A DNA stretch of 64,000 nt from assembly GCA_018399055.1 (NCBI GenBank), contig CP073762.1:1364001-1428000 (forward strand), given 5' to 3'. The notes below the pieces were generated by a model. That model saw only the letters and a list, made by a program, of their open reading frames with translations. It was not told where the DNA came from and did not search any database. The translations under genes and the position numbers were made by a program. Source of the stretch: Simkaniaceae bacterium (lineage in GTDB: Bacteria > Chlamydiota > Chlamydiia > Chlamydiales > Simkaniaceae). Shown here piece by piece: positions 16,525 to 25,165 of the stretch (its first letter is position 1; every line of letters begins with the position of its first letter).

Positions 16525-17295
16525 ATGCTTACGAGAGATGGCTTTGTGGCACTGTTCAGGAACCCCCATGTGGTATGTTATGGACTTGGCGCTTACTTTG
16601 CAGTTCAAGCAGGAACTACACATCAACAATATAGGTCACTTGGTTGGGAGAGTGAGCTTTCTGTTTTAAGAAATCCTCAAGATAGACAATATGTTGTCCT
16701 AAGAGGAATTATACGGGGGGAAAGCATCCGAAACGATTTATTAACTGATCGAGCCTGCCTGGCTGTGCTAAATATTAAACAAACTTACTTTCAAGAACAA
16801 GCTACGCGAGAAATAGAAGTCGTTCGTGAATCAGGTATGACTCTAACACGCACCTTACCCTCTAAAATTGAACGAGTGCCCTACTGGACTTATCATGAAA
16901 CAACACTAAGTACATCACTTTCTCTCAAACTTCAAAATATTGAAATCATGCTAAAGAATCCTAAAAAAGCAACAATTGAAGGGCATAAAAACTGGAGCTC
17001 TATTGAAGAATGCAGCGCTATAAGATCTGCTAGCTCATACTTTGCGTTTCAAGGAGAAGCTTCATACAGCGTTAGTCAGAATTCCATTCCATCCGGAGAT
17101 ATCGTTTCCGTAATAGGAACTCTCGAACTTTTTCCCAGCGGGAGAGCTTCTATTACACCATCGCTTATTACAACAAAAACAGTAGATGATCTGCGAAGTG
17201 AATACAGCTTCATGCGTAAACTCTACGCCATTTTATCTTGTATTTTTCTTTACATAGGAAGGAAGTTGCAGCAATGGAAATATCCACCAAAATAA
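16525..17295 (+). CDS. Membrane protein resembling the GIDE/MUL1 (BAM) domain, no RING
   Basis: 256 residues with a strong AAAGGAG ribosome-binding site. The order of features resembles the membrane-facing part of the GIDE/MUL1 (MULAN/MAPL) family: a beta segment (VVLRGIIRGESI), a middle with a conserved-looking VPYW, then 'GDIVSVIGTLELFPSGRASI', a short loop, and a C-terminal transmembrane helix (LYAILSCIFLYIGR, about 233-246). In the eukaryotic protein this domain lies between two membrane helices and is followed by a RING finger; here the protein ends 10 residues after the helix, so there is no RING. Similarity is judged by eye and is moderate. It lies in a mobile island, so recent gain is plausible. 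Confidence 0.5.
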   Translation: MLTRDGFVALFRNPHVVCYGLGAYFAVQAGTTHQQYRSLGWESELSVLRNPQDRQYVVLRGIIRGESIRNDLLTDRACLAVLNIKQTYFQEQATREIEVVRESGMTLTRTLPSKIERVPYWTYHETTLSTSLSLKLQNIEIMLKNPKKATIEGHKNWSSIEECSAIRSASSYFAFQGEASYSVSQNSIPSGDIVSVIGTLELFPSGRASITPSLITTKTVDDLRSEYSFMRKLYAILSCIFLYIGRKLQQWKYPPK

Positions 17296-17491
17296 CCCAG
17301 TAAGCTCTCTGGCTCTTCTTGGCAATCCCGCCCTTCCAATAGCTTGAATTAAGAACATTAGGCTTCCTAATTGAGAAATTGGCACATTTTTTTATTATAT
17401 GGATTAACAAGAAACCCTATTAAAACTAGTGACTTGAGGCCTCGATTTCTGAAATGTTAATATTGAATATTAATATTTTCAGGATATTCAG

Positions 17492-18533
17492 GGTGTTGTT
17501 GAATAAATCCGCAGAAAGAACTTGCTAAAAACTTCTTAAAAAAGAGAAGCTCCTTTATTTTAAGTCACTAAAAAAAAGGAACTTCAGATGCGCAAGCGCG
17601 ATTGGTCAAAGTATAATCAAGATTTGGTAAAAAGAGGAAGCATAACTTTTTTTATCGATCAAAATGCATTAAATGCGAAGCCTGGGGCGAATAAGCGAGG
17701 GCGACCTCGCTTATTCGCCCATCCACTCATTCAACTTCTTCTCGTATTGAAAATCCAATATCGTCTTGCATATAGAGCTCTTGAAGAGATTTTCGAAGTC
17801 TATTCTTCCACTGATTCAAGACTGTGTGGCACTCCCCACTTATTCCCTTATTTGTAAAAGAGCTTCCTTAATGGAAGCTCTTTTACCCAAGCTCTCCTCT
17901 AGAAGACCCAAGGTTGTGCTTATCGATGCTTCTGGTATCAAGGTTTATGGGGAAGGTGAGTGGAAAGTTAAGGTACATGGAACATCGAAGCAGAGGAAAT
18001 GGATCAAGCTACACATTGCCATCGACGCTAAAACACAAGAGATTATCGAGCTAGGAGTCACCCATGGACATAGGGCCGACTGTGCAGTCGGCCCTAGAAT
18101 CATCAAAAAGCTTCCTAAATCAACAAAAACTGTGATAGGTGATGGAGGGTATGATAGCAAGGGCTGCAGAAAGGCAATTCACAACTTAGGGGCTCAAGAA
18201 CTCATTGCCCCTAGAAAGAATAGCAAAATATCCAGAGATCTTGAAAGAAGAAATCGAGCATTGTTAGAAATAAAAGGGCTCGGGGGAGACAGTCTTGCCA
18301 GGGAAATCTGGGGAAAGTTAACGGGTTATTCTGCAAGGGCTTTTGTAGAAACAAGTTTTTCAAGGATGAAAAGACTTTATGGAGAACGGTTTTACTCTAA
18401 GAAAATGGAAACTCAAAGGGTCGAAGGGTTAATCAAATGCAAGATGTTGAACCAAATGCTTACTCGAACATCGTAAAGAAGGAGTTATCTAGAAGAGAAA
18501 GGCTCGGTGAAAAATGATTTTTTCAACAGAGTG
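17492..18533 (+). mobile_element. IS903-group (IS5 family) insertion sequence
   Basis: 1042 bp. The left end GGTGTTGTTGAATAAATC (17492-17509) and the inverted right end CACTCTGTTGAAAAAATC (18516-18533) match the IS903-type terminal repeat. A perfect 9-bp direct repeat GATATTCAG flanks it (17483-17491 and 18534-18542), the target-duplication length of this group. The intact duplication indicates a fairly recent insertion. Confidence 0.9.
17588..18476 (+). pseudogene. IS903-group transposase, frameshifted
   Basis: The reading frame is split. Residues to about RLAYRALEEIF lie in one frame (17588-17857), and the rest (KSILPLIQDCVALPTYSLI onward) lies in the +1 frame to 18476. The switch point is near 17788-17800, in AAGAGATTTTCGAAG. 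DDE residues are visible: Asp in VVLIDASGIKVYG, Asp in TVIGDGGYDS, Glu in ARAFVETSFSRMKRLYGERF. The group normally has a single frame, so a one-base insertion is the simplest reading, although a programmed shift cannot be excluded. The N-terminus (DWSKYNQDLVKRGSITFFID) is typical. Confidence 0.85.
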
Positions 18534-18550
18534 GATATTCAGTTGAAAAA

Positions 18551-18586
18551 GCTACACATTTCCTGGCTACACATTTCCTGTATAAT
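18551..18586 (+). promoter_or_regulatory. Tandem 15-bp repeat abutting a -10 box
   Basis: GCTACACATTTCCTG occurs twice without a gap (18551-18565, 18566-18580) and is followed immediately by TATAAT (18581-18586), 30 bases before the ATPase gene at 18618. The repeats occupy the -35 position and have no consensus -35 box, so they may be activator or autoregulator sites. Confidence 0.5.
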
Positions 18587-18617
18587 TAATATTATGTGTT
18601 AAAACTACGGGATTTGA

Positions 18618-19751
18618 ATGAAGTACACGAAGAGAGTTGCTGAGAAAACATTCAGACGATTATTAAAAGCCTTTCCGATTGTGGGAATTACAGGCCCTAG
18701 GCAATCAGTAAAATCAACCCTTTTGAAACACCTCCTTAAGGATTATACCTATGTCACATTCGATGACATTAGAAAAGTCCAACTTTTTGAAGAAGATCCC
18801 ATCGGATTTATTGAAAGATACAAACATAAAGTCATTTTTGACGAGGTACAACTTGTTCCTGCTATCTTTGCAACTATCAAAATGGTTGTAGACCAAGATC
18901 GCCATAATTATGGAAACTTTGTTCTGACCGGTTCTAGCTAGTTTGCTTTTCTTAAATCAGCTTCAGAATCATTAGCAGGACGTATGGGACTTCTTTCTCT
19001 TCTTCCTTTCCAACTCAAAGAAATCCCAAAAGCACTTGTCGAAGATTCCATTTATCAAGAGTCCTATCCCGAACTTGTGATGAGAAGTTACGAAGAAGCT
19101 GATCTATGGATGTCATCCTATATTGATACTTATCTCAACAAAGATATCAGAGCGTTGGCTCAGATTGGAGATATGCGAGACTTCCGCCGTTTCATTCAAC
19201 TGCTAGCAGGAAATATTGGGCAAACTCTTGACCAAACCCACTATGCTAAGAATATTGGCGTATCTGTCGCCACAATTAAGCGCCGGCTTTCGATCTTAGA
19301 AGCCAGTTATGTCGTATTTTTAGTCCCCCCCTTCTACAAAAACCTTGGTAAAGGACTCGTCAAGAGCCCAAAAATATACTTTTTCGATACGGGACTCGTA
19401 AGTTTCTTTACAGGAATTCAAACATTTGAGCAGTACGACCAAGGACCTCTATCACGAGCTCTTTTTGAGAACTATATTGTCTCTGAAATTTACAAAAACG
19501 AACTACATACTGCGTCTCACGGGGAACTTTTTTTCTTCAGAACTCACGATAAGACAGAGGTCGAGCTAATTATTGACCGAAAACACTCTAAGGAGTGGAT
19601 AGAGATCAAAAAATCGTCAACACTCAAGCCAAACATGATCCACACTTTAAACCATCTTCGTGGAGAGGATTCAGCAACTCTCATTTATCAAGGAAAAAGC
19701 GACCAATTTAAAGGCATCACTATTGCCAATTTTTATGACTATCTCGGTTGA
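18618..19751 (+). pseudogene. DUF4143-type AAA ATPase, interrupted by TAG and with a mutated P-loop
   Basis: 378 codons in one frame with an in-frame TAG at 18939-18941, between VLTGSS and FAFLKSASESLAGRMG; relatives have Gln or Asn here, so CAG to TAG is the simplest change. The N-terminal AAA domain (Walker B region KVIFDEVQLVPAI) is followed by a winged-helix-like segment and the C-terminal nuclease-like DUF4143 domain (FFRTHDKTEVELIIDRK). Walker A reads GPRQSVKST: Val31 stands where the family has an invariant Gly, one base change away (GTA versus GGA). Both lesions point to a dead gene. Such ATPases often behave as addiction or defence-like accessory genes. Confidence 0.85.
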
Positions 19752-19823
19752 GGCCTAACTTCCTCGATTACAAATTATAGCAGGATAATCTCCCTTTACA
19801 CATAGCTGCAAAAACACTAAGGT

Positions 19824-19853
19824 CCCAATTGAGAGCAATTGGGGTCTTTTTTT
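19824..19853 (+). terminator. Intrinsic terminator directly before gntK start
   Basis: Stem CCCAATTG / CAATTGGG with loop AGAG, then CTTTTTTT ending at 19853, one base before the ATG at 19854. It would terminate readthrough from the ATPase gene, and leaves no room for a ribosome-binding site of the next gene. Confidence 0.8.
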
Positions 19854-20333
19854 ATGATTATTGTACTCATGGGTGTTTCAGGCTGCGGAAAATCTGCGAT
19901 CGGGCAGGCTCTTTCAAAAGAGCTCGACATCCCTTTCTACGACGCGGATGACTTTCACTCTGAAGCCAATAAAAGGAAGATGAAAGAAGGGACCCCTCTT
20001 ACAGATGGCGATCGAAAGCCTTGGCTCAAAACGCTCGCTGATTTCATGGGTGCCCATGGAGAAATGATCCTTGCCTGCTCGGCGCTTAAACATTCCTATC
20101 GCCGTATCCTTGGCTTCTCCCCAGAAGTCCGATTTGTCTACCTCAAGGGAGATTACCCTCTTATCCGCACGCGTCTTGAAGAACGGAAAGGGCATTTCTT
20201 TAATCCAGATCTTCTAGACTCACAATTCGCCACACTAGAAGAACCACGCAATGCTATCATAGTTGATATCACGCCACCCATTTCCGATATCGTTCGGAAT
20301 ATAAGAACATCATTAAAGCTGAGGACCCCGTAA
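19854..20333 (+). CDS. gntK: Gluconokinase-like sugar kinase
   Basis: 159 residues. P-loop GVSGCGKS at residues 7-14, then DADDFHSEANKRKMKEGTPL, the GntK gluconate-site signature, DR-K-PWL, and ACSALKHSYR. It phosphorylates gluconate to 6-phosphogluconate in the cytosol. The ATG at 19854 gives the family start (MIIVLMGVSG); an upstream TTG at 19839 lies inside the terminator stem and is rejected. The start abuts the T-run of the terminator, so there is no Shine-Dalgarno sequence; expression may be leaderless, or low. The gene sits between two broken ATPase genes. Confidence 0.85.
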   Translation: MIIVLMGVSGCGKSAIGQALSKELDIPFYDADDFHSEANKRKMKEGTPLTDGDRKPWLKTLADFMGAHGEMILACSALKHSYRRILGFSPEVRFVYLKGDYPLIRTRLEERKGHFFNPDLLDSQFATLEEPRNAIIVDITPPISDIVRNIRTSLKLRTP

Positions 20334-20457
20334 TTTTAACATGGAGTATTATAGTACTTTTTTGATTAAGATTACAGTAGATGGATTTGAATGAGACCTG
20401 TATATCACTGAATATTAAATCATTATCACAAGTATTGACCATTATATACATATATGT

Positions 20458-20504
20458 GGAAATGGTCGTGACCATTCCCACTAACATATAGGAAATAGTC
20501 GTGA
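20458..20504 (+). promoter_or_regulatory. Repeated operator-like motifs before second ATPase gene
   Basis: GGAAATGGTCGTGA (20458-20471) recurs as GGAAATAGTCGTGA (20491-20504). The first copy overlaps a perfect palindrome AATGGTC-GT-GACCATT (20461-20476), and another GACCATT lies just upstream at about 20437. The set reads like repeated binding sites for a dimeric repressor. The second repeat runs into the ATG at 20504. Confidence 0.45.
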
Positions 20505-21717
20505 TGCAATCACATATCCGCCGCTTATACTACCCACTAATCAAGCAGCACTTTGACAAATATCGCCAAATGCTTTTTTTGATGGGTCCCCGACAGGTTA
20601 AACAACTCTTTGTCTCTCATTTCCAGAGAAAGGCTCTGTCTATTTAAACTGGGACAACTTAAACCATCGGGAAATTCTTATAGAAGGCCCTGTGGCTATA
20701 GCGAAAATGCTGAAGCTTGACCTGGCAAGAGAGGCCGCTCCCCTATTGATTTTAGATGAAATCCACAAATTCTCCGATTGGAAAACTCTTCTTAAGGGGT
20801 TTTTTGATACTTATACGCACTCAAGAGAAATAAAAATTGTGATTACTGGCAGTGCTAGACTAGATATATACAAAGCGGGGGGTGACAGCCTGATGGGAAG
20901 ATATTTTAGATACAGAATATATCCTTTTTCATGCGGGGAGCTTTTAAGAACAACTCTACCCGAATCTCTTGTCCAACCCCCTATAAAAATTGAAGAAGAG
21001 CAATTTGATGCTTTAATCCAATTTGGAGGATTCCCAGAACCTCTATTCAAGGGAGAAATGGAGTTCTATAGAAATTGGAGTTGGCTCCGGCTCCAACAAT
21101 TGTTTTATGAAGATATTCGAGATCTTACACGCATCCAAGAAATTAAGCAGATGGAGCTACTCGCTGCTCTTCTGAGTAAACAGGTGGGTGCGTTATTTAA
21201 CTATTCAAGCTTAGCTAGAAAAGTTAGAGTTTCTGCAGAAACTGTGCGCCGCTGGATGAATACTTTGACGTTGCTGTATTACAGTTTTTCAATTCAGCCT
21301 TGGAAAACCAATATTACTCGCTCTCTTCTCAAAGATCCCAAGGTCTATTTATGGGACTGGTCTTTGATTCAAGATGAAGGTGCACGATCTGAAAACTTTA
21401 TTGCTTCTCATTTGCTTAAAGCTTGCCATTTTTGGAGCGACAAAGGAGAAGGTTTTTTCGAACTCTATTTTCTCCGTGATAAAGAAAAAAGAGAAGTCGA
21501 TTTTCTAGTCACAAAAGATGAAAAACCGTGGTTCTTAGTTGAGGTTAAAACATCTCGACAATCCCTTTCACCTCATCTTGAGTATTTTCAGAAAGCAACA
21601 GGAGCAAAACATGCATTCCAAGTCACCCTTGATGATCCATTTCAAGAGATTGATTGTTTTTCCTATACCCACCCGGTTGTCGTTCCAGCAAAAACATTCC
21701 TTTCCCAGCTCATTTAA
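20504..21717 (+). pseudogene. DUF4143-type AAA ATPase, frameshifted inside Walker A
   Basis: The N-terminus (MQSHIRRLYYPLIKQHFDKY, ...LMGPRQV) is in one frame, and everything from about PEKGSVYLNWDN to the end is in another. Adding four bases (GGAA) after 20599 restores GPRQVGKTTL and a single frame, so a 4-bp deletion removed the GK of the P-loop. The rest is well preserved: Walker B LLILDEIHKFSDW, sensor VITGSARLD, and the C-terminal nuclease-like part with EVDFLVTKDEKPW and FLVEVKTS (a PD-(D/E)xK-like Asp...E-x-K pattern). An internal restart near 20692 would lack ATPase function. It is a second, diverged copy of the gene at 18618. Confidence 0.85.
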
Positions 21718-21774
21718 CCATGAATGTAAAATTCGAACTTGCATTGAGGCTCTTGCTAATAGTAAGATGGGCGC

Positions 21775-22560
21775 ATGCGCTTTTTGTTAAGTAAAGTTAA
21801 TTTCTTGGAGGCAACCGGTGAGTTTGTTCTCCTCATCTGGAATGTCACCGTGGCCACGTTCAAGCGCCCCCCAAACTGGGCCCTTATTCGTGAACAACTC
21901 TACAACATTGGGGTCCTCTCCCTTCCTGTTGTTGCGATGACGGGGTTTTCAACGGGGCTTGTTTTGGCTGCTCAATCCTTTTTTCAGCTCAGCGATAAGG
22001 GTCTTGCTGGTGCGACAGGACTCATGGTCGGAAAAGCAATGATTACAGAGCTCGGTCCGGTCCTTACTGCCTTTATGGTGACCGGGCGCGTTGGTGCGGC
22101 AATGTGCGCCGAGCTAGGAACTATGCGTGTTACAGAGCAGGTCGATGCCCTCGAAACCATGGCTGTTGATCCTAATCGTTACCTTGTCGCTCCCCGTTTT
22201 ATTTCTGGAATGCTGATGATGCCTCTGCTCACTGTCTTTAGTATTTTTATGGGGATTTTTGGGGGATACTTGATTTCAGTATTTTACTTTAAAATGCCTC
22301 CAACCACGTATTTCGATCCGATGCCGATATATATCACCAATTTTGATCTCCTGATCGGTATCGTGAAGGCTTTTGTATTTGGGGTTTTAATTGTAACAAT
22401 CTCCTGCTTTAAAGGACTCAAAACTTCTGGGGGCGCTGAAGGAGTCGGTCGCTCTACTACGAATAGCGTGGTTGTCTGCTACACTTTCATTCTTTTTACC
22501 AACTTCCTCATTACCCTTGGCCTCAATATGCTTCAAAATGCAACGGGGTGGTTCTCATGA
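21775..22560 (+). CDS. mlaE: MlaE-type ABC permease for lipid transport
   Basis: 261 residues with five or six membrane helices. It has the family core: the FSTGLVLAAQSFFQL region and the conserved block ELGPVLTAFMVTGRVGAAMCAELGTMRVTEQ split across residues 84-114, including the EQVDALE motif. MlaE is the inner-membrane permease that moves phospholipids between inner and outer membranes with MlaF and MlaD. A candidate promoter TTGCAT-18-TAAGAT (21739-21768) would start transcription almost at the ATG, with no ribosome-binding site seen. The end overlaps mlaF by four bases. Confidence 0.92.
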   Translation: MRFLLSKVNFLEATGEFVLLIWNVTVATFKRPPNWALIREQLYNIGVLSLPVVAMTGFSTGLVLAAQSFFQLSDKGLAGATGLMVGKAMITELGPVLTAFMVTGRVGAAMCAELGTMRVTEQVDALETMAVDPNRYLVAPRFISGMLMMPLLTVFSIFMGIFGGYLISVFYFKMPPTTYFDPMPIYITNFDLLIGIVKAFVFGVLIVTISCFKGLKTSGGAEGVGRSTTNSVVVCYTFILFTNFLITLGLNMLQNATGWFS

Positions 22561-23327
22561 TAGACATTCATGATCTATGGAAATCCTTTGAAGGAAATGA
22601 GGTATTAAAGGGACTTACCTTAACGGTTAAAAAAGGTGAAACGCTTGTTATTTTAGGACGTTCGGGAGTTGGAAAGAGTGTCCTCTTAAAGCATATCATC
22701 GGAATCTCTCACGCCGATAAGGGCTACATTGAAGTGGATGGTGTGCGAGTCTCTGATTTGCGCGGAGAAAAGCGGTACAAAGCAAGTCTTAAAATGGGCA
22801 TGCTCTTTCAAGGGGCAGCGCTCTTTGATTCAATGAACATAGAAGACAATACAGCCTTTTTCCTGCGACAACATGGAAATATTGAAACAGGGAAAAAATA
22901 TTCGAAGAGTGAAATCGGAGACCGGGTTGACGAAGCGCTTCGAATGGTCGATCTTGAAGGGACACAAAAGAAGATGCCTTCGGATCTCTCGGGTGGAATG
23001 CGAAAGCGCGCAGGCCTAGCCCGTTTAATTGTTTACCGCCCAGAGTATTTATTATATGATGAGCCGACTACGGGGCTTGATCCCATTACGGCGATGCAGA
23101 TTAACGAGCTCATCGTTAAGACTCAAGAAGAACTAAAAGCAACAAGCATTGTGGTTACTCATGATATTGTTTCCTCTCTTTTTGTTGGAGACCGATTAGC
23201 TCTTCACAAAGATGGAAAAATCGCGTATATCGATGAACCTGATGCTTTTTTAAAAATAGATGACCCAATTATAGAATTTTTACGGAAAACCATATCAGAG
23301 GATCCGAGGACATTTAGGAGAAAATGA
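22557..23327 (+). CDS. mlaF: MlaF-type ABC ATPase
   Basis: 256 residues. Walker A GRSGVGKS, Q-loop MLFQGAALFDS, signature LSGGMRKRAGLAR, Walker B YLLYDEPTTGLDP and switch VTHD are all intact. The 'ALFDSM' and 'GGMRKR' variants are typical of MlaF. It powers MlaE. The ATG at 22557 overlaps the mlaE stop (ATGATAG), so translation is coupled; the GTG nine bases earlier is not used here. Confidence 0.94.
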   Translation: MIDIHDLWKSFEGNEVLKGLTLTVKKGETLVILGRSGVGKSVLLKHIIGISHADKGYIEVDGVRVSDLRGEKRYKASLKMGMLFQGAALFDSMNIEDNTAFFLRQHGNIETGKKYSKSEIGDRVDEALRMVDLEGTQKKMPSDLSGGMRKRAGLARLIVYRPEYLLYDEPTTGLDPITAMQINELIVKTQEELKATSIVVTHDIVSSLFVGDRLALHKDGKIAYIDEPDAFLKIDDPIIEFLRKTISEDPRTFRRK

Positions 23328-23328
23328 G

Positions 23329-24537
23329 ATGATTGATTATATGAAGAACATGCTCATTGGGCTTTTTGTGGTGGTGGCCTGCGCACTTGTTGTGGGTATC
23401 ATCCTCTTTCTTGAGCCCAGTGTCGGTGATGGGAAGGAAACTCTCGTCGTTCGCTTCTCCAATGTCAATGGTCTGTCTCTTGGAACCCGCGTGATGTTTG
23501 CCGGAAAACCCGTGGGAGAAGTCGTTGCAATCCAGCAAATTCCTCATGCTCGCGAGCAGCCAACCGATGAGCTGGGACAGGTCTACTTCTACCAACTCAT
23601 CCTTCACCTTGATTCAAGCGTCCATGTTTACAATACGGATGAAATTACAGTTCAAACCTCCGGTCTACTTGGAGAAAAGTCGATTGCTATCATTCCTCGC
23701 ACTCCCCCAAAGGGAGTCAAACCCACGCTTATGACCTCAAAAACTCCCATCTATGCTGAATCAGTAGACCCTCTTGAAAGTGCATTTAATGAGCTGGGAC
23801 AACTCTCTGATAAAGTAGAAGAAACTCTCGACAAAGTGATTGCCTGGATTGATCAGAATGGACATGAACTCGGCGGTGCTATCCGGGCATTTGACGATGC
23901 AATGACCGAAGCTACAACCACTCTCACTCGCATCAACCAAACCCACCTGATCGATGAAGTCAAACTCGGTGTTCAAAACTTCGCTATCGCCATGCGTGAT
24001 ATCCACTCCGCTATGGATGATCTTAATAGTGAAGATGCCTTTAGAAATCTCGCTGTTACGCTTCGAAATACCAAGAAAGCTAGCTACTCCTTTGATCACG
24101 TAATGAATTCTATCGCCAGTGGAAAAGGAACCATCGGTAAACTCCTTATGGATGAAGACACTTACCTCCGTGTTACAGCCATTCTCAGCAAGCTCGATAC
24201 CACCATGAACGATGTCAATCATTATGGATTCCTCTTTAATCTCAATAAAGAGTGGCAGAGAACGCGCCTCAAACAAGCGACCATCCTCAATGCCCTCAAT
24301 ACTCCACAAAGTTTCCGTAACTACTTCAACAAGGAAGTCGATCTCATCAACACGTCGATGTCTCGACTCTCCATGCTTGTCGAACGAGCTGAGAATAGCC
24401 CTAATAGCCAGCAAATCTTTGATACCAAAGCGTTCCAAAGAGACTTTGCGGAGCTTATGCGTCGATCACAGGCTCTATATGATAACCTGAGACTCTATAA
24501 CGAACAGCTTCAGAGCGCCGAAGAACTGGTGCAATAA
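23329..24537 (+). CDS. mlaD: MlaD-like MCE-domain lipid-binding protein
   Basis: 402 residues: an N-terminal membrane anchor (about 5-28), an MCE domain (about 33-130; VRFSNVNGLSLGTRVMFAGK and VQTSGLLGEKSIAIIPRTPP), then a long helical tail to the end. MCE proteins form periplasmic hexameric rings that carry lipid to or from the MlaFE complex. At 402 residues it is much longer than E. coli MlaD (183), closer to the tail-bearing chlamydial and plant TGD2-like forms. AGGAG directly precedes the start, two bases after mlaF ends. Confidence 0.88.
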   Translation: MIDYMKNMLIGLFVVVACALVVGIILFLEPSVGDGKETLVVRFSNVNGLSLGTRVMFAGKPVGEVVAIQQIPHAREQPTDELGQVYFYQLILHLDSSVHVYNTDEITVQTSGLLGEKSIAIIPRTPPKGVKPTLMTSKTPIYAESVDPLESAFNELGQLSDKVEETLDKVIAWIDQNGHELGGAIRAFDDAMTEATTTLTRINQTHLIDEVKLGVQNFAIAMRDIHSAMDDLNSEDAFRNLAVTLRNTKKASYSFDHVMNSIASGKGTIGKLLMDEDTYLRVTAILSKLDTTMNDVNHYGFLFNLNKEWQRTRLKQATILNALNTPQSFRNYFNKEVDLINTSMSRLSMLVERAENSPNSQQIFDTKAFQRDFAELMRRSQALYDNLRLYNEQLQSAEELVQ

Positions 24538-24562
24538 TAGCCCCCTCTGGTATGGGTAAGTT

Positions 24563-25123
24563 ATGAAGAGCATACCTTACTCAGAGCTTAAGAAGGGAAC
24601 CTTCCTCATTGCCAGCCCAGATATTGGGAGTGGAATCTTTTACCGCAGCGTGGTCCTTTTGTGTGATCATAGCGCCGTGGGGTCCTTTGGTCTGATTATT
24701 AATAAGCCTTTAGACATTGAAGTAGAAGATGACTTTCTTGGGATCGGCAATGGGGAAGACCCTCTTGAAATGCGAGCTGGTGGCCCCAACCAACCCAATC
24801 AGATCATGCTTCTTCAAAATCAGGGATATGAAGACGAGACAAGCCTTCAAATTGCCGCCGGCATCTATTTAAATGGAGATATGGAAATGCTTCAAGAAGA
24901 GGAAAGGGAAGCCCCTCTCACTCTCGTTTGTTTCGGCTATGGCGGATGGGCTTCAGGTGTCTTGGAGCGGGAGTTCCTTAAGGGCGCTTGGTACCTATGC
25001 CCCGCCAAAAGCAAGCACCTCTTTCAGACGTCTCCTGAAACCCTTTGGCAAACTCTCCTCCGGGAGATGGGAGGGAAATATAAGACCCTCTCTCTCATGC
25101 CAGAAGATCTCGATCTAAATTAA
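24563..25123 (+). CDS. YqgE/AlgH family protein
   Basis: 186 residues with the family layout: the opening (KGTFLIASPDIGSGIFYRSV), then LLCDHSAVGSFGLIINKPL, the central RAGGPNQPNQIMLLQ, and the late GYGGWASGVLEREFLKGAW. The fold is known, the biochemical role is not. It lies 25 bp downstream of mlaD on the same strand and probably is co-transcribed. Confidence 0.9.
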   Translation: MKSIPYSELKKGTFLIASPDIGSGIFYRSVVLLCDHSAVGSFGLIINKPLDIEVEDDFLGIGNGEDPLEMRAGGPNQPNQIMLLQNQGYEDETSLQIAAGIYLNGDMEMLQEEEREAPLTLVCFGYGGWASGVLEREFLKGAWYLCPAKSKHLFQTSPETLWQTLLREMGGKYKTLSLMPEDLDLN

Positions 25124-25165
25124 CTCTCAGAGTCCCTATGAGTGAGCAAACTACTAGACAACGTA

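Noticed and set aside
16358-16669. A 103-codon open frame running out of element A
   Set aside because: It starts inside the inverted-repeat element, overlaps the GIDE-like gene in another frame, and has no ribosome-binding site.
23761-24438. A 225-codon frame antisense to mlaD
   Set aside because: Lies wholly inside a well-supported gene, without a plausible start or family features.
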